Assembly (NCBI RefSeq): GCF_023228165.1
Contig: NZ_JALOBS010000017.1
Coordinates: 1 to 64,000, forward strand
Source of the DNA: Methylomonas sp.
GTDB taxonomy: Bacteria > Pseudomonadota > Gammaproteobacteria > Methylococcales > Methylomonadaceae
Length of the DNA stretch: 64,000 bases
Direction of reading: 5' to 3'
Below, piece by piece: positions 17,886-27,400 of this stretch (positions are counted from its first letter, which is position 1; every line of letters begins with the position of its first letter). The position numbers and the translations under genes are program-made. Below the pieces are notes generated by a model. The model had not been told where the DNA came from. It searched no databases and saw only the letters and a program-made list of their open reading frames with translations.

Positions 17886-18743
17886 TTATTGATAAAATGC
17901 GATATAGCTTTCTGGTTTCGGGATTAACGTGCTGCCTTCCGGCACAATAGAACTATCATTTGCGCAAAATACGCGCGTTTCACCAGATGCGCGTTTCGCG
18001 ATTTTTGCCCAATAATGTCCGCCGAACTTCGACCCGGAATGCTCAATCAAAGCAAAAAGGCGAAATTGAATGAACGCAGAATTCTCGCCCAGAAATTGCA
18101 ATTCTTGCGGAAAATCGACTTGCGGTTTCGTTGTGGAATATTTTTCGGAGATTATCGCGATTACTTTCGGCGCATTATGCAACTCATATTGCAAGGAATG
18201 AATCACAGATTTTGTTGGCGAGCAGCGTTCGCAGCATTTTTCCACGGAACGGTCGATATGCGCGTAAATAAATCTCTGTATTTGCGCAGAATTCGTAACT
18301 GTTTCGGGGATTGTAATGCCGGAGACGACATCCAATTCATCGCTCTCTTTGCCGCACAAAGAGCAAATAAAATGCTTATTGTAGTATGCGCGAAACAAAT
18401 CGCCGATGAATTTCGGTGCGCCATCGACAAATGTTGTGAATCCTTCATAGGCGCATTGTTGTTGCCCGTTTAGATGGGGATTTATCTGATGCAGAATCGC
18501 CGCGAATTCCGCGCCGGAGTTGGAATTCGGCGGCTTCATAAAAAAATCAATAATCAAATTAAAAATTAAAGCTTCGCGTCCTGAAGTATCTTCCAGCCCA
18601 ACTGAATCGCTCCTCTCGTGAGATTTATCCCGAATCGCGGCGCGAATGTGCTTACATGCCAACAAAGATTGCACAAGCGCATTGCACCAACAAATGGAAC
18701 CTGAGTTAATAAGAGGGTGTGGTCCAGCGTTTTCCAAATCCAT
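17886..18743 (-). CDS. ubiquitin-specific protease (peptidase C19), short form
   Basis: 285 residues, essentially a bare USP catalytic domain that would remove ubiquitin from host or viral proteins. The Cys box is NSGSICWCNALVQSLL with Cys18, the His box is SGSKFGGHYWAKIAK with His243, and Asn262/Asp263 follow as the third catalytic position. Two CxxC pairs (CSLCGKE, CCERC) form the zinc-binding fingers of USPs. It is a paralogue of the next gene upstream. The ATG at 18743 lies directly after an in-frame TGA. A second open frame overlaps the first 178 bp and runs upstream without an ATG, so a frameshifted N-terminal extension is possible. ASFV itself has no USP gene in this interval. Confidence 0.85.
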   Translation of the reverse strand: MDLENAGPHPLINSGSICWCNALVQSLLACKHIRAAIRDKSHERSDSVGLEDTSGREALIFNLIIDFFMKPPNSNSGAEFAAILHQINPHLNGQQQCAYEGFTTFVDGAPKFIGDLFRAYYNKHFICSLCGKESDELDVVSGITIPETVTNSAQIQRFIYAHIDRSVEKCCERCSPTKSVIHSLQYELHNAPKVIAIISEKYSTTKPQVDFPQELQFLGENSAFIQFRLFALIEHSGSKFGGHYWAKIAKRASGETRVFCANDSSIVPEGSTLIPKPESYIAFYQ

Positions 18744-19083
18744 TCAAGATGGCGAATATCGGCTTCGTCGACTGCAAATATGTGGGAGATATATTTTGTC
18801 CGAGGAGGTTCTTTTTCGAGTAAAATTAAGCCGAGATTACGCACGAGTTTATCCCTTCTCTTGTCATCTTTAGTTTTTTCAATAAGGTCGAATGGCAAAG
18901 ATGGGGATGAACTTGGTGTATTTTCGCTCGGCGGTGTTGTTTGTAATGCCTTCAGAGGGGTCGATGGAGCACTATGCGGGTGATTAGTATCTTCTTTTTG
19001 TAAAAGTGAAATATATGGTGTGTGTAATTTGTGAATATTATTCAAATCAACAGCGTGTGCGGAAACTCCACGATTTATCCCAT
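18744..19083 (-). other. open, ATG-less region between the two USP genes
   Basis: 340 bp without a credible start codon. One minus-strand frame is open from about 19045 into the USP gene (to 18566) and encodes a Ser/Pro/Thr-rich stretch followed by charged sequence (KTKDDKRRDKLVRNL). Its only upstream start would be TTG. It may be the remnant of an N-terminal extension of the downstream USP, shifted out of frame, or non-coding. No promoter motif stands out. Confidence 0.4.
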
Positions 19084-21342
19084 TTACTTCTTCGGGCTGC
19101 TGCCCTGCGATCGCGGCGCGCGTGGAGATTGCCCATTGTGGGGCGACGGACTTAATGCAGAATCGCTGGAACGTTTTAGAGCTGACTTCTTCGAAGGAGT
19201 CTGTCGTTTTTTTTCCTTATCATCCAAATTTTCCGTCTTTGGCGAGACTCCGGAAGTTGGTGTTTTTTTCTGAGGCGGCTTAGCGCGTAACATAGACTGA
19301 AGCCGTGTCGTTGGCTTCTTTTTGGACGTGACAACATCATCGACGCTCTCCAAATGTTTGGTAATCTCACTGGCGCTCATTGGCAACGCAACCGTTTCAC
19401 TGGCACTCACCGGAGACTCAACAACATCACTGGCACTCACTGGAGGTGCAATCGTTTCACTGGCACTCACTGGAGGCTCAACAACATCACTGACACTCAC
19501 CGGAGGTGTAACCGTTTCACTGGCGCTCACTGGAGGCTCAACAACATCACTGACACTCACCGGAGGTGTAACCGTTTCACTGGCGCTCACTGGAGCCTCC
19601 GGCGCTGCAGTTGCTTCATGCGAGCTTTTCGATCCGATATTATCTAACACGAAAGTGCGTATTATGCTGAGTTCATCAGATAACGCTTTATGCTCCGAGT
19701 TGGCGGTTTTGCGAACTTCTCCCATAATCTCTTTCATCGAAGAATGAATCATTTTGGTAATATCTTTCAATGCTGCTTTTTGTTCTTCGGCATCTGCATC
19801 GCGTTTCCTGAACTCTTCCATTACTCTCGATTCTAAGAGTTCTTGTGATTCGCGCATCTCTTGACTCAATGCAGATATACGCTCGCCAATTTGTGCTGAA
19901 ATTTCATCCACGATAATGGCTTTAATGTCGGAAGTAGATTCGTCTTTTGCTTCGGTTTCTTCTGCTGGTTCATGCATAGCAGTTGAATCTGCGAACAATT
20001 CCGCTTCTTCATCGGAACGCGGCGCTTCGAATTCGCCTTCTCCGACTTCGAACAACTCTTCCGTACGAGCTTCTGGCTCTTCATCTCCGCCTTCGTACTT
20101 CTTTAGGTGCATTTCTGGCGCATATCTCGTTGGCTGTTCCCTTTCGAAGAATAATCCACGTGCTGTTCCGCGATCGTCAACGAACGTATCTGAATTTCCA
20201 TCCAATTGTTTTATGTCAACATCGTCCGCTATGTACTGGTTGCCATTTTTGTTTACCCATGCTATATAGTGACCAGAACTTGTCGAGTAATTGGTGCGAA
20301 TCGCTACTGCACGAAGTATATACATCTCGTTTACTAATCCGCATTGAATACGAACTTTTAACGGAATGCGTAATCCTGTATTCGATGCTTTTTGGTCTGG
20401 TTCAACCGTAATCGCGACAACATTACCAATCCAATAAGGCATTCTCATTCTGATAGACCCACCTTCTCCTTTGTACGAACATTTAATCAGCGGTGGAACA
20501 TTGAGATTTAAAATTTGCCCACTTGAAAAGACACTCATTAAATCTCCATATGAACGCGCAATTTTACAACCAAAGGAAATTTTCGTTTGTACTTTTTCGA
20601 CCAACTTCTCGAATGATTGTTCTTGTGTCTGCGTTACGAGCTTAAAGTTGTTAATCATTTCGAGTATTACATCACCTACATCTTGATTGTAGAGTTGACC
20701 CAAATACTCGCAAAATGATGCATATCCATTTGTCATCGCATCTTGTTGTGCGCGTTTATCTGTATCCTTAGATTCAGGTAACAAAGCTATAAAACGCCGA
20801 CCAGAATCAATGCGTACAGAAGTGAACAAATCAAATAGCGGATACACCTCACGAATTCCATGATATTTTTGCATACAAGTAAGCGCAGACAAACATTGGA
20901 ATAGCGTATTCGCCCAACATATTTGCCCAATATTCTCCAGAGGGGCAATTTCAGTTGCCGTATATTCACGATTGCGCAGTGTTTGGAGTTTCCGTTTGCG
21001 TGCTTCATCTTCCTGCCAACTCAACTTTAACGCGAGTTCCATATCACTTTCTGATTCTGGTGGTTCCCGTTTTGTAGTTTCTACCAGGGTTTGAGGATGG
21101 CGAACAACGTCAAGTTGTTTATGCACCGGAGTTCTCGGCTTCTCCGCGGTGACAACTTTAGAAGCATCACTTGTTGCGAGAGTATTAAGTTGCGCCCATA
21201 TTGCTTGACAAGCTGGACGACTACCATAGATACGATGGAAAAGTTCTTGCTGATCCTTAGTAAGACCATCCCAGTTCGAAAGAACTGTAGAAACATCTTT
21301 CTCATTAAAAGCGTGGTCCACGACACTGCAAATGCTACTCAT
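19084..21342 (-). CDS. ubiquitin-specific protease with UIM, coiled coil and repeat tail
   Basis: 752 residues. Residues 97-111 (SESDMELALKLSWQE) match a ubiquitin-interacting motif. The USP domain spans ~135-385 with Cys142 (ENIGQICWANTLFQ), His358 (SSGHYIAWV) and Asp373/374 (YIADDVD). Residues ~395-460 are acidic, ~470-570 form likely coiled coil (ISALSQEMRESQELLESR), and ~585-660 are imperfect 20-residue repeats (PPVSASETVTPPVSVSDVVE) encoded by a 60-bp tandem repeat. The Lys/Ser-rich tail resembles a nuclear localisation or nucleic-acid-binding region. The combination suggests a scaffolded deubiquitinase that binds ubiquitinated targets. T7GAT lies ~50 nt upstream on the minus strand. The paralogous short USP lies downstream. 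Confidence 0.88.
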   Translation of the reverse strand: MSSICSVVDHAFNEKDVSTVLSNWDGLTKDQQELFHRIYGSRPACQAIWAQLNTLATSDASKVVTAEKPRTPVHKQLDVVRHPQTLVETTKREPPESESDMELALKLSWQEDEARKRKLQTLRNREYTATEIAPLENIGQICWANTLFQCLSALTCMQKYHGIREVYPLFDLFTSVRIDSGRRFIALLPESKDTDKRAQQDAMTNGYASFCEYLGQLYNQDVGDVILEMINNFKLVTQTQEQSFEKLVEKVQTKISFGCKIARSYGDLMSVFSSGQILNLNVPPLIKCSYKGEGGSIRMRMPYWIGNVVAITVEPDQKASNTGLRIPLKVRIQCGLVNEMYILRAVAIRTNYSTSSGHYIAWVNKNGNQYIADDVDIKQLDGNSDTFVDDRGTARGLFFEREQPTRYAPEMHLKKYEGGDEEPEARTEELFEVGEGEFEAPRSDEEAELFADSTAMHEPAEETEAKDESTSDIKAIIVDEISAQIGERISALSQEMRESQELLESRVMEEFRKRDADAEEQKAALKDITKMIHSSMKEIMGEVRKTANSEHKALSDELSIIRTFVLDNIGSKSSHEATAAPEAPVSASETVTPPVSVSDVVEPPVSASETVTPPVSVSDVVEPPVSASETIAPPVSASDVVESPVSASETVALPMSASEITKHLESVDDVVTSKKKPTTRLQSMLRAKPPQKKTPTSGVSPKTENLDDKEKKRQTPSKKSALKRSSDSALSPSPHNGQSPRAPRSQGSSPKK
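19381..19595. repeat. 60-bp tandem repeat, about 3.6 copies
   Basis: Exact 60-bp period (20 codons) with a few substitutions, alternating Ser-Ala-Ser-Glu-Thr and Ser-Val-Ser-Asp-Val blocks in the USP tail. Copies at 19501 and 19561 are the most similar. Likely variable in copy number between isolates. Confidence 0.9.
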
Positions 21343-21390
21343 CTCCTTGCTTATCCTAACTACGCGATAGCCTTTACTTATACTTTAACC

Positions 21391-21397
21391 GAAATCA
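21391..21397 (-). promoter_or_regulatory. minus-strand T7GA motif
   Basis: T7 followed by GATTTCGG on the minus strand, ~80 nt after the pp220 C-terminal stop and ~50 nt before the USP ATG at 21342. It can be a terminator for pp220, a promoter for USP, or both. Confidence 0.45.
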
Positions 21398-21478
21398 AAA
21401 AAATAATGGCGCATGCTTTATTTTTTAATGCTCAGACAGCATATATTTCGCAGTCTTGAGGTCTTACATGGATGACAT

Positions 21479-24391
21479 TTATAAATGTCTCTTTAATGGT
21501 GTATATCCCTGTATCGGAGCCGCGGGATAAGTATGCAGTCCGGAGAATTCAGTCATGCTTGGGTCAATGAATGCCGCATTATATGCAATTGGACCCGATT
21601 GCTGAGTATCATTGCTTCTCGCAAGGATATAGCGAGTAATACGGTGCGCGTTCGTGAGGAATATAACGTTGCGAATAACGAACGTGTCGAGACGTCTGAA
21701 GCCGGTTTTTTGCTTTGCCATTTCAATTTCCGCGACTCCTTGGCTATATGCGCGAACTGGGTCATATTCATCTGTCGCATCATTGAACAATGTGTAATAC
21801 AAATTTTCAGAGCTAACAACATATTGATCGCCCATTTGTCGCTCACCCCTCAAAATCTGTGTGTCAATCGATATTCGAGTAGTTCCGGATGGTCTTGTAA
21901 TTGAGTAATGTCCAATAAGAATTTCCAATGCCGAAACAATTTGAGGAATTTCAATTCCCTTAACATCGGGGATTTTGCTAACGAGCCATGTAAGGGTGCT
22001 AATGTAATCCGCCTTAGAGCGAATCGGTTCGACTCCATCAAAATGAATATCCGTGGTATCATTGGATTTATTATCTTTAATATTCTTACACGCTGCAATT
22101 ACGCGTTGTATTTCATCTGATGAGAGTGTATCTTTAGCGGATAATTGGTCGAATAATTCTGCTGAGTAGTATTGGATGTTTTTCGTGAATTGCCCTAATT
22201 CGTATCTATCAGTACCATGGCGGGGCTCAATTAAATGGCGCGCCGTTGGCTCTCCTTCGTATTCAAATTCAGTCTTGACTGGAGCGATATTGCCAATCAG
22301 CACCTTGCCCAAAATCTGATGCGTGAGGAATTGTGGGCTTTCCATTCCGAGAACACCATGTGCTGTTGTCATCATTGAACGGAACATATGTTCAACGAAC
22401 TTATTTCCTGTGATTTCCATGTTTGGCGCGGATGTAAGCGCAACGAGAAGATGTTTCGCACTGCGGATTATTGGCTGCGGATTATCAAAATGTTTGATAG
22501 CATACTTAATCAATTCATCTCTATCCTTTTGATTCGGGAACATAGCTTGAATCATCAATTCATCGAAAGTCCAAGCATAATTATGCAGATAAATCAGCGG
22601 CAATTCTTGTGCGAAGAGATGAACATTTATTGGCACAATTGCCAAATCGCGCAGATTCTGGTCGACCGAATCAGATGGTTCTTGTCCGATGATTGTGGAA
22701 TATTTCTGCGTCATCTGCTTGATTGTTTGCTCTGGATTAGTGCGCGCAACATAGTCAAATATCTCATCACGCTTCAAGATAAGTCCGAGTGCAGGCGGTA
22801 CGAATACTGTCGAATTACTGATGGTTCCTGGGATGAGCGAAATTGCAGTATTATTGCGAACTATCCTTGCATCCGTATTATAAATCGGTGCGCATACTGG
22901 GAAAGGACGCTCATTCTTCGCAAAAGCGACGCTCGTGATTCTCTTTGTGATAAGCGTATCATTGAGGAATTCAAAGCCGCGAATTAAGCCGGTTGCAAAT
23001 GTTTGCGCACTCTTTGGGTCGATTGTAAATCCGGCAGTAGAAAGTTTATTAACGAGTGCGATTGCGTTATTGAATGATTCTAACCGGGAAACAGAAATTT
23101 CCCCAGGTCCATAAAGTCCTCTTGTGGCATAAAGGAATTTGAAAGTATCGCCATCTTGCAATTCATCTGCGGGCAAAAGCAAAAGACGATCTGATTGTGC
23201 GGCTCGGCAAACACCGAGTAACGCAGTAACAGGTCCCAGCGGCTCTTTGTGATATTCATTACGATATGTTGTGAGCCAGTTCTGTTCCAACTCCATGAAT
23301 TTCGGATCATCGCCAGTTTCCTTGAGAACACGCTCGCAATCTTGCACTATTCCGCGGCAGCAGCCAGAAATCGATGTAAGAATACCAGAAATGCGTTTTT
23401 GACGTGAAATATCAGACTTAACATCGTAATTATTATCCTTCATTTGCAATAGTGCACCAGAAATTGGATCCGCGAGTTTGCTGCTTTCAGTGTCATTTTC
23501 CAGGAGCATCTTGAACAATTCGCACTTCTCTGAAATCGACTTGAAAATCGAGCGGAATTTCGGCAGGAAAGCCCGATAATATTCGCGCATATCAGTCGGC
23601 ACATCTGCGATTGTGTCCACGCGATGCATTGGCAATGCAGTACGCTCATCCTTCGCGGATACAATATTATTCAACATTGCTGCGGTTGACGCAAAGAGGA
23701 AATGGTCGCCATCGGGAATTTCGCGTTGCCCGAATTCCTCGGTTGGGAATAATTTCTTTTCATCTTCTGTGTAATATGGTCCGCCATATGCCTTTGCCGC
23801 TTTCTTGATTATCGATTTAATATCTTCAGGTGAACCAACAGATGCCCCACTCTTATGGCGAATATACATGTCAACAATATCGACGATAAATTCGCCATTT
23901 GTAACCTTGTCGACGTCCTTTTCTGCCTTTGTGTATTCTTTCAAAGTAATGACGTGCTTCACTGTTGGTTCCACGGCGACCGGTTTCTTATCGACTTGAA
24001 TATCAATGCCCGTAGGAAGTTTTGAGGTTCTCTTAACATCGTTATAATAATTCGTATAATTAGCAATATTATCCAGCAAATCGGCAGGAACTTCGTCCCA
24101 TTTTTTGCTGAAGTACACATATCGCAAACGTAATATGTGTTCCAAATCCCCGCGACTTGCGCTTTGCAATTCAAGTGTACGCCGAAGTGTCTTTGCGAAT
24201 CCAAACCCTGGATCCCCTTCGTCATACAGAAGGAGACCTCCAACACGATCCAATATCGTAGAAATCACTGATTCACTATCGCATGGAGAGAATCCTGAGT
24301 GCATAAGTTTATCGCTTGGAATGTCGAAAACTCCTTCAATAATTAGTCCACAAATTTTTTGCGCGCTGTCTTTCAAATCATCACGCTTCAA
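21479..24391 (-). CDS. pp220 polyprotein, C-terminal part (p150-like), in a second frame
   Basis: About 970 residues corresponding to the last third of ASFV pp220 (CP2475L), the core-shell polyprotein. Matching blocks, from memory of the ASFV sequence: TYRNEYHKEPLGP, IVPINVHLFAQELPLIYLHN, ESPQFLTHQILGKVLIGN, and the tail RRLDTFVIRNVIFLTNAHR then FIDPSMTEFSG. The frame begins with TTG, not ATG; the first ATG codes residue ~30. Reading upstream, it stays open as ...VVAPDSPYSLHVDECYASEA and overlaps the end of the preceding ORF by about 37 nt in the -1 frame. This is therefore either pp220 broken by a one-base indel (real or an artefact), or a frameshifted product. No TATA element precedes it, so an independent gene is unlikely. 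Confidence 0.85.
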   Translation of the reverse strand: MKRDDLKDSAQKICGLIIEGVFDIPSDKLMHSGFSPCDSESVISTILDRVGGLLLYDEGDPGFGFAKTLRRTLELQSASRGDLEHILRLRYVYFSKKWDEVPADLLDNIANYTNYYNDVKRTSKLPTGIDIQVDKKPVAVEPTVKHVITLKEYTKAEKDVDKVTNGEFIVDIVDMYIRHKSGASVGSPEDIKSIIKKAAKAYGGPYYTEDEKKLFPTEEFGQREIPDGDHFLFASTAAMLNNIVSAKDERTALPMHRVDTIADVPTDMREYYRAFLPKFRSIFKSISEKCELFKMLLENDTESSKLADPISGALLQMKDNNYDVKSDISRQKRISGILTSISGCCRGIVQDCERVLKETGDDPKFMELEQNWLTTYRNEYHKEPLGPVTALLGVCRAAQSDRLLLLPADELQDGDTFKFLYATRGLYGPGEISVSRLESFNNAIALVNKLSTAGFTIDPKSAQTFATGLIRGFEFLNDTLITKRITSVAFAKNERPFPVCAPIYNTDARIVRNNTAISLIPGTISNSTVFVPPALGLILKRDEIFDYVARTNPEQTIKQMTQKYSTIIGQEPSDSVDQNLRDLAIVPINVHLFAQELPLIYLHNYAWTFDELMIQAMFPNQKDRDELIKYAIKHFDNPQPIIRSAKHLLVALTSAPNMEITGNKFVEHMFRSMMTTAHGVLGMESPQFLTHQILGKVLIGNIAPVKTEFEYEGEPTARHLIEPRHGTDRYELGQFTKNIQYYSAELFDQLSAKDTLSSDEIQRVIAACKNIKDNKSNDTTDIHFDGVEPIRSKADYISTLTWLVSKIPDVKGIEIPQIVSALEILIGHYSITRPSGTTRISIDTQILRGERQMGDQYVVSSENLYYTLFNDATDEYDPVRAYSQGVAEIEMAKQKTGFRRLDTFVIRNVIFLTNAHRITRYILARSNDTQQSGPIAYNAAFIDPSMTEFSGLHTYPAAPIQGYTPLKRHL

Positions 24392-24450
24392 TAATGCTTC
24401 CGATGCGTAACATTCATCGACATGTAGTGAGTATGGCGAATCCGGCGCTA

Positions 24451-27400
24451 CTACAAGATTGAAGCAAGATCGAACATTGACATGACTGCGTTATTATCTT
24501 GCGTTAAATCGAGTACAATATCAACATCAGATTTATCAATTCCTTCGATTCTAAGTCCATCAGTTAGCGTAGATGATTTGAATGGAAGATTCGGAAGTTT
24601 GATACCGGCTTGACCCACATTGTAATTGAATGGAGTTCCATCGCCTCCACGCCCGGGCAGTGTCATTTTCGCGTTCCACATGATAAACGCTGTCGCTTCA
24701 GTAATATCTACGGCGTTACATACGCGACTTATTGATTTATCATCATTTGCTTGGTAATTGAATTTGTCAAAGATTCGCCTAAATTTACCAATGTACCATT
24801 TGAAATCCTTGTCGTCTTCGAAAACCGCGGAAACATTTCGCATAATTGTACTCACATTTAGTGTAGCTTTTTTTCCTTTTTCTGTGATAGCTGCTCGTTT
24901 AACTTTTTTGAGTATTTCCACGACATTCGTATTTTTGTGATCTGGTTGTACTATCGGATAAATCGCGGCAATCATACGAATATAACAATCAATAAACCTA
25001 TCTTTGCTTGTGTAAATAATCGGATCAGTAATCGGCAAGAGAGCTTTTATTAGGCAATCAATCGTCCTCAAATGCTCGAAGAAAGTAGTCGCTTTACCAT
25101 TAAGCAAATTTGCGGCGGCTATTAATGCAAACTGAACTACCATTATTCGCGCCTTAATTTCGATAATCGCGCGATCATCGATTGATTGAATATTTTCCCG
25201 CGGTTGTTCGTAGAACGAATAAAGAGCGCGATTCATCAATTCGAATTGTTTGGCACCATTATTTCCGAATTGTTTAGTGTACTCATCGTAAAATTCCTTT
25301 CTCGCGAGTACGTGCGCGAAGTTAACAACGCCATCAGTATCTATTTTTGCCGTTGCACCATCCGGCGCTTTATAAAGCATCATGAGAATTTCTCGAATTT
25401 TGTTCGACGGCAACATACAATATTCCGAAAAATCACCGGTCGTGTGGAGTCTTATCGCTTCAAAATAAGACGCATCTTGCCGAGCATCGAGAAACTCTAA
25501 TGGGTCTTTGGGTAATGGGATTAACATTGATTGTACGTACATCTTTGCAACAGCACTTCCATTTGGAGGATTTGATTGTTTGCTGAAATTATTCGCAGCC
25601 AAAACTACGCGTATCCAATTATCGTATACATCCGTCATTTTTGGCGCATTTGCGGATGATGAAATCGAGTTTACTTTTATTATGTCGAGTAATTCTCTAT
25701 CTATTCCTGGAATAAATTGCGTCGTTTTCCAATTCGCAACGGCACGGTCGAATATGTTCATTATGCTATCGCCTTTTTGAACTTGCATTGTTTTCACTTG
25801 ATCGTGCAGTTGTAATAGATTTGCGTACTCTTCTTTATTTAATACGATTGTGATCGGGGTGTTAAATCCAGTGGAGTCGCCGAGTGTAATCGCATCGGCT
25901 TTTTTCAGTTGTTGAATGTGCGCGATGAGTTGCATCATATGACTATCATTTATGCGACCAGTTACCACTGGCTTCGCTGTCATCGCATTTGCCCAAAAAG
26001 ATTTGAAGTTGTCAGCTCCTTGTATTCCGTTTCCTTTCAGGATAGTAGTAATTTCATCAGCAGAACCTCCCTTACCAAGTTTATGCCATGCTTCCTGCGG
26101 AACACCAAGTAATACCAGAACCGCACTTATTTCCTTTTCTGCTTGTAGCGCTATTTCGGTTTCTGTTAATATCTTCGGAAGATTCGAATATAATGCGTTA
26201 TCTAACGGCTTTATTTGTTCTGCAACTTTCTTAAAGTCAGCTTCGGATGGAATGCTTATGGGTGCCGGTGTACTCGATTTCGCATCATCAAATTTGTCAT
26301 GATTAAGCAAAATTGCCGAAGTAACAAGATTATCCGCGATAATTGGGATATTTCCGCGAATAATCTTCGCCCGTTCTTTATCATCATCCTTTGCTTGGGC
26401 GGCTTTAGGAATGGTAAAGTACGCGTCATGATTATCGCCCTGGTAACTAAAATCGCCTGTGAAAGTGCTTTCATCATCCAGTAATTGCGATAAGATATAT
26501 GCGCCGGCGTACCTAAAGATCGGCAAATGGTGAATCTTTTTTACTTTTGCGCTAACTTGTTGCTCTATTCCGCGCGCCGCACTAAGGTATTTATTCGCGC
26601 AATGTTTGTCGGAAGACATGAGAAGTTTGACAATATTCTTCAATTTGAAAGCCGATGCTGGACCGAACTTCGAATGAGCGTCACTCAAGTCCAATGCTTT
26701 ACTGCGTAGTTCATCAATAGATGGCGCATCCGTCGCCATCCACGCCATCAAAAGACCAGCAACCCAATTAGGAATTTTAATCGGACTTGCCGGAACGAAT
26801 GCACCACCATTGTTATATTCGAGCGAAACAGTTCGGAATTGCATATTTTCGACTCCAGTTATAACTGGTCTATTTGTTGAGCGATCTGTAGGCAAACCGA
26901 ATCCCTTGAAGAAATGGTTATTTTTCACAATTGTCGCGATGATTCTCTCGATATTCTTGTCGAAATTCTCGGCAGTCGGCAAAAGTTGCTTTATTTCTTT
27001 GATGCCAGGATTATTGACATAGATTAGCGGACGATTATTCGGATAAGTCAACTGCGGATTTGCAAGATAACGATGGAGTGCGCCCTGCGCGAATTTCGTG
27101 AGCCCATCATAGATGCGTTTACTGCCGCCGTCGTAGAATTGCTTCAAATAAAGAACCAGCATCTTATTGAACGCGAATAGAAGTGAATCGTTTTGGTCAT
27201 CCGCGATATTCGCCGCGCGGAATTGCGCAATTTGCCTCACAAAGCGAAGGTCGACAAACTTTTCCGCGCCAACGCCAGTCAAAAGAAGACCATCGAACGC
27301 ATTCGTTACGACGTCCGCATCTTCGAATAATTGCAATTTCCTATCAAATCCGCCATTCGCGGCATACGAATCATTCGCAACGATGCGCTCAATGACTTCG

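Noticed and set aside
19322..19747. Plus-strand open frames with Thr/Ser/Leu repeats over the USP tail
   Set aside because: Antisense reading of the 60-bp repeat; no promoter and no conserved feature.
24440..24490. Canonical -1 slippery heptamer at the pp220 frame junction
   Set aside because: No X-XXY-YYZ sequence was found in the ~37-nt overlap, so programmed frameshifting is only one option.
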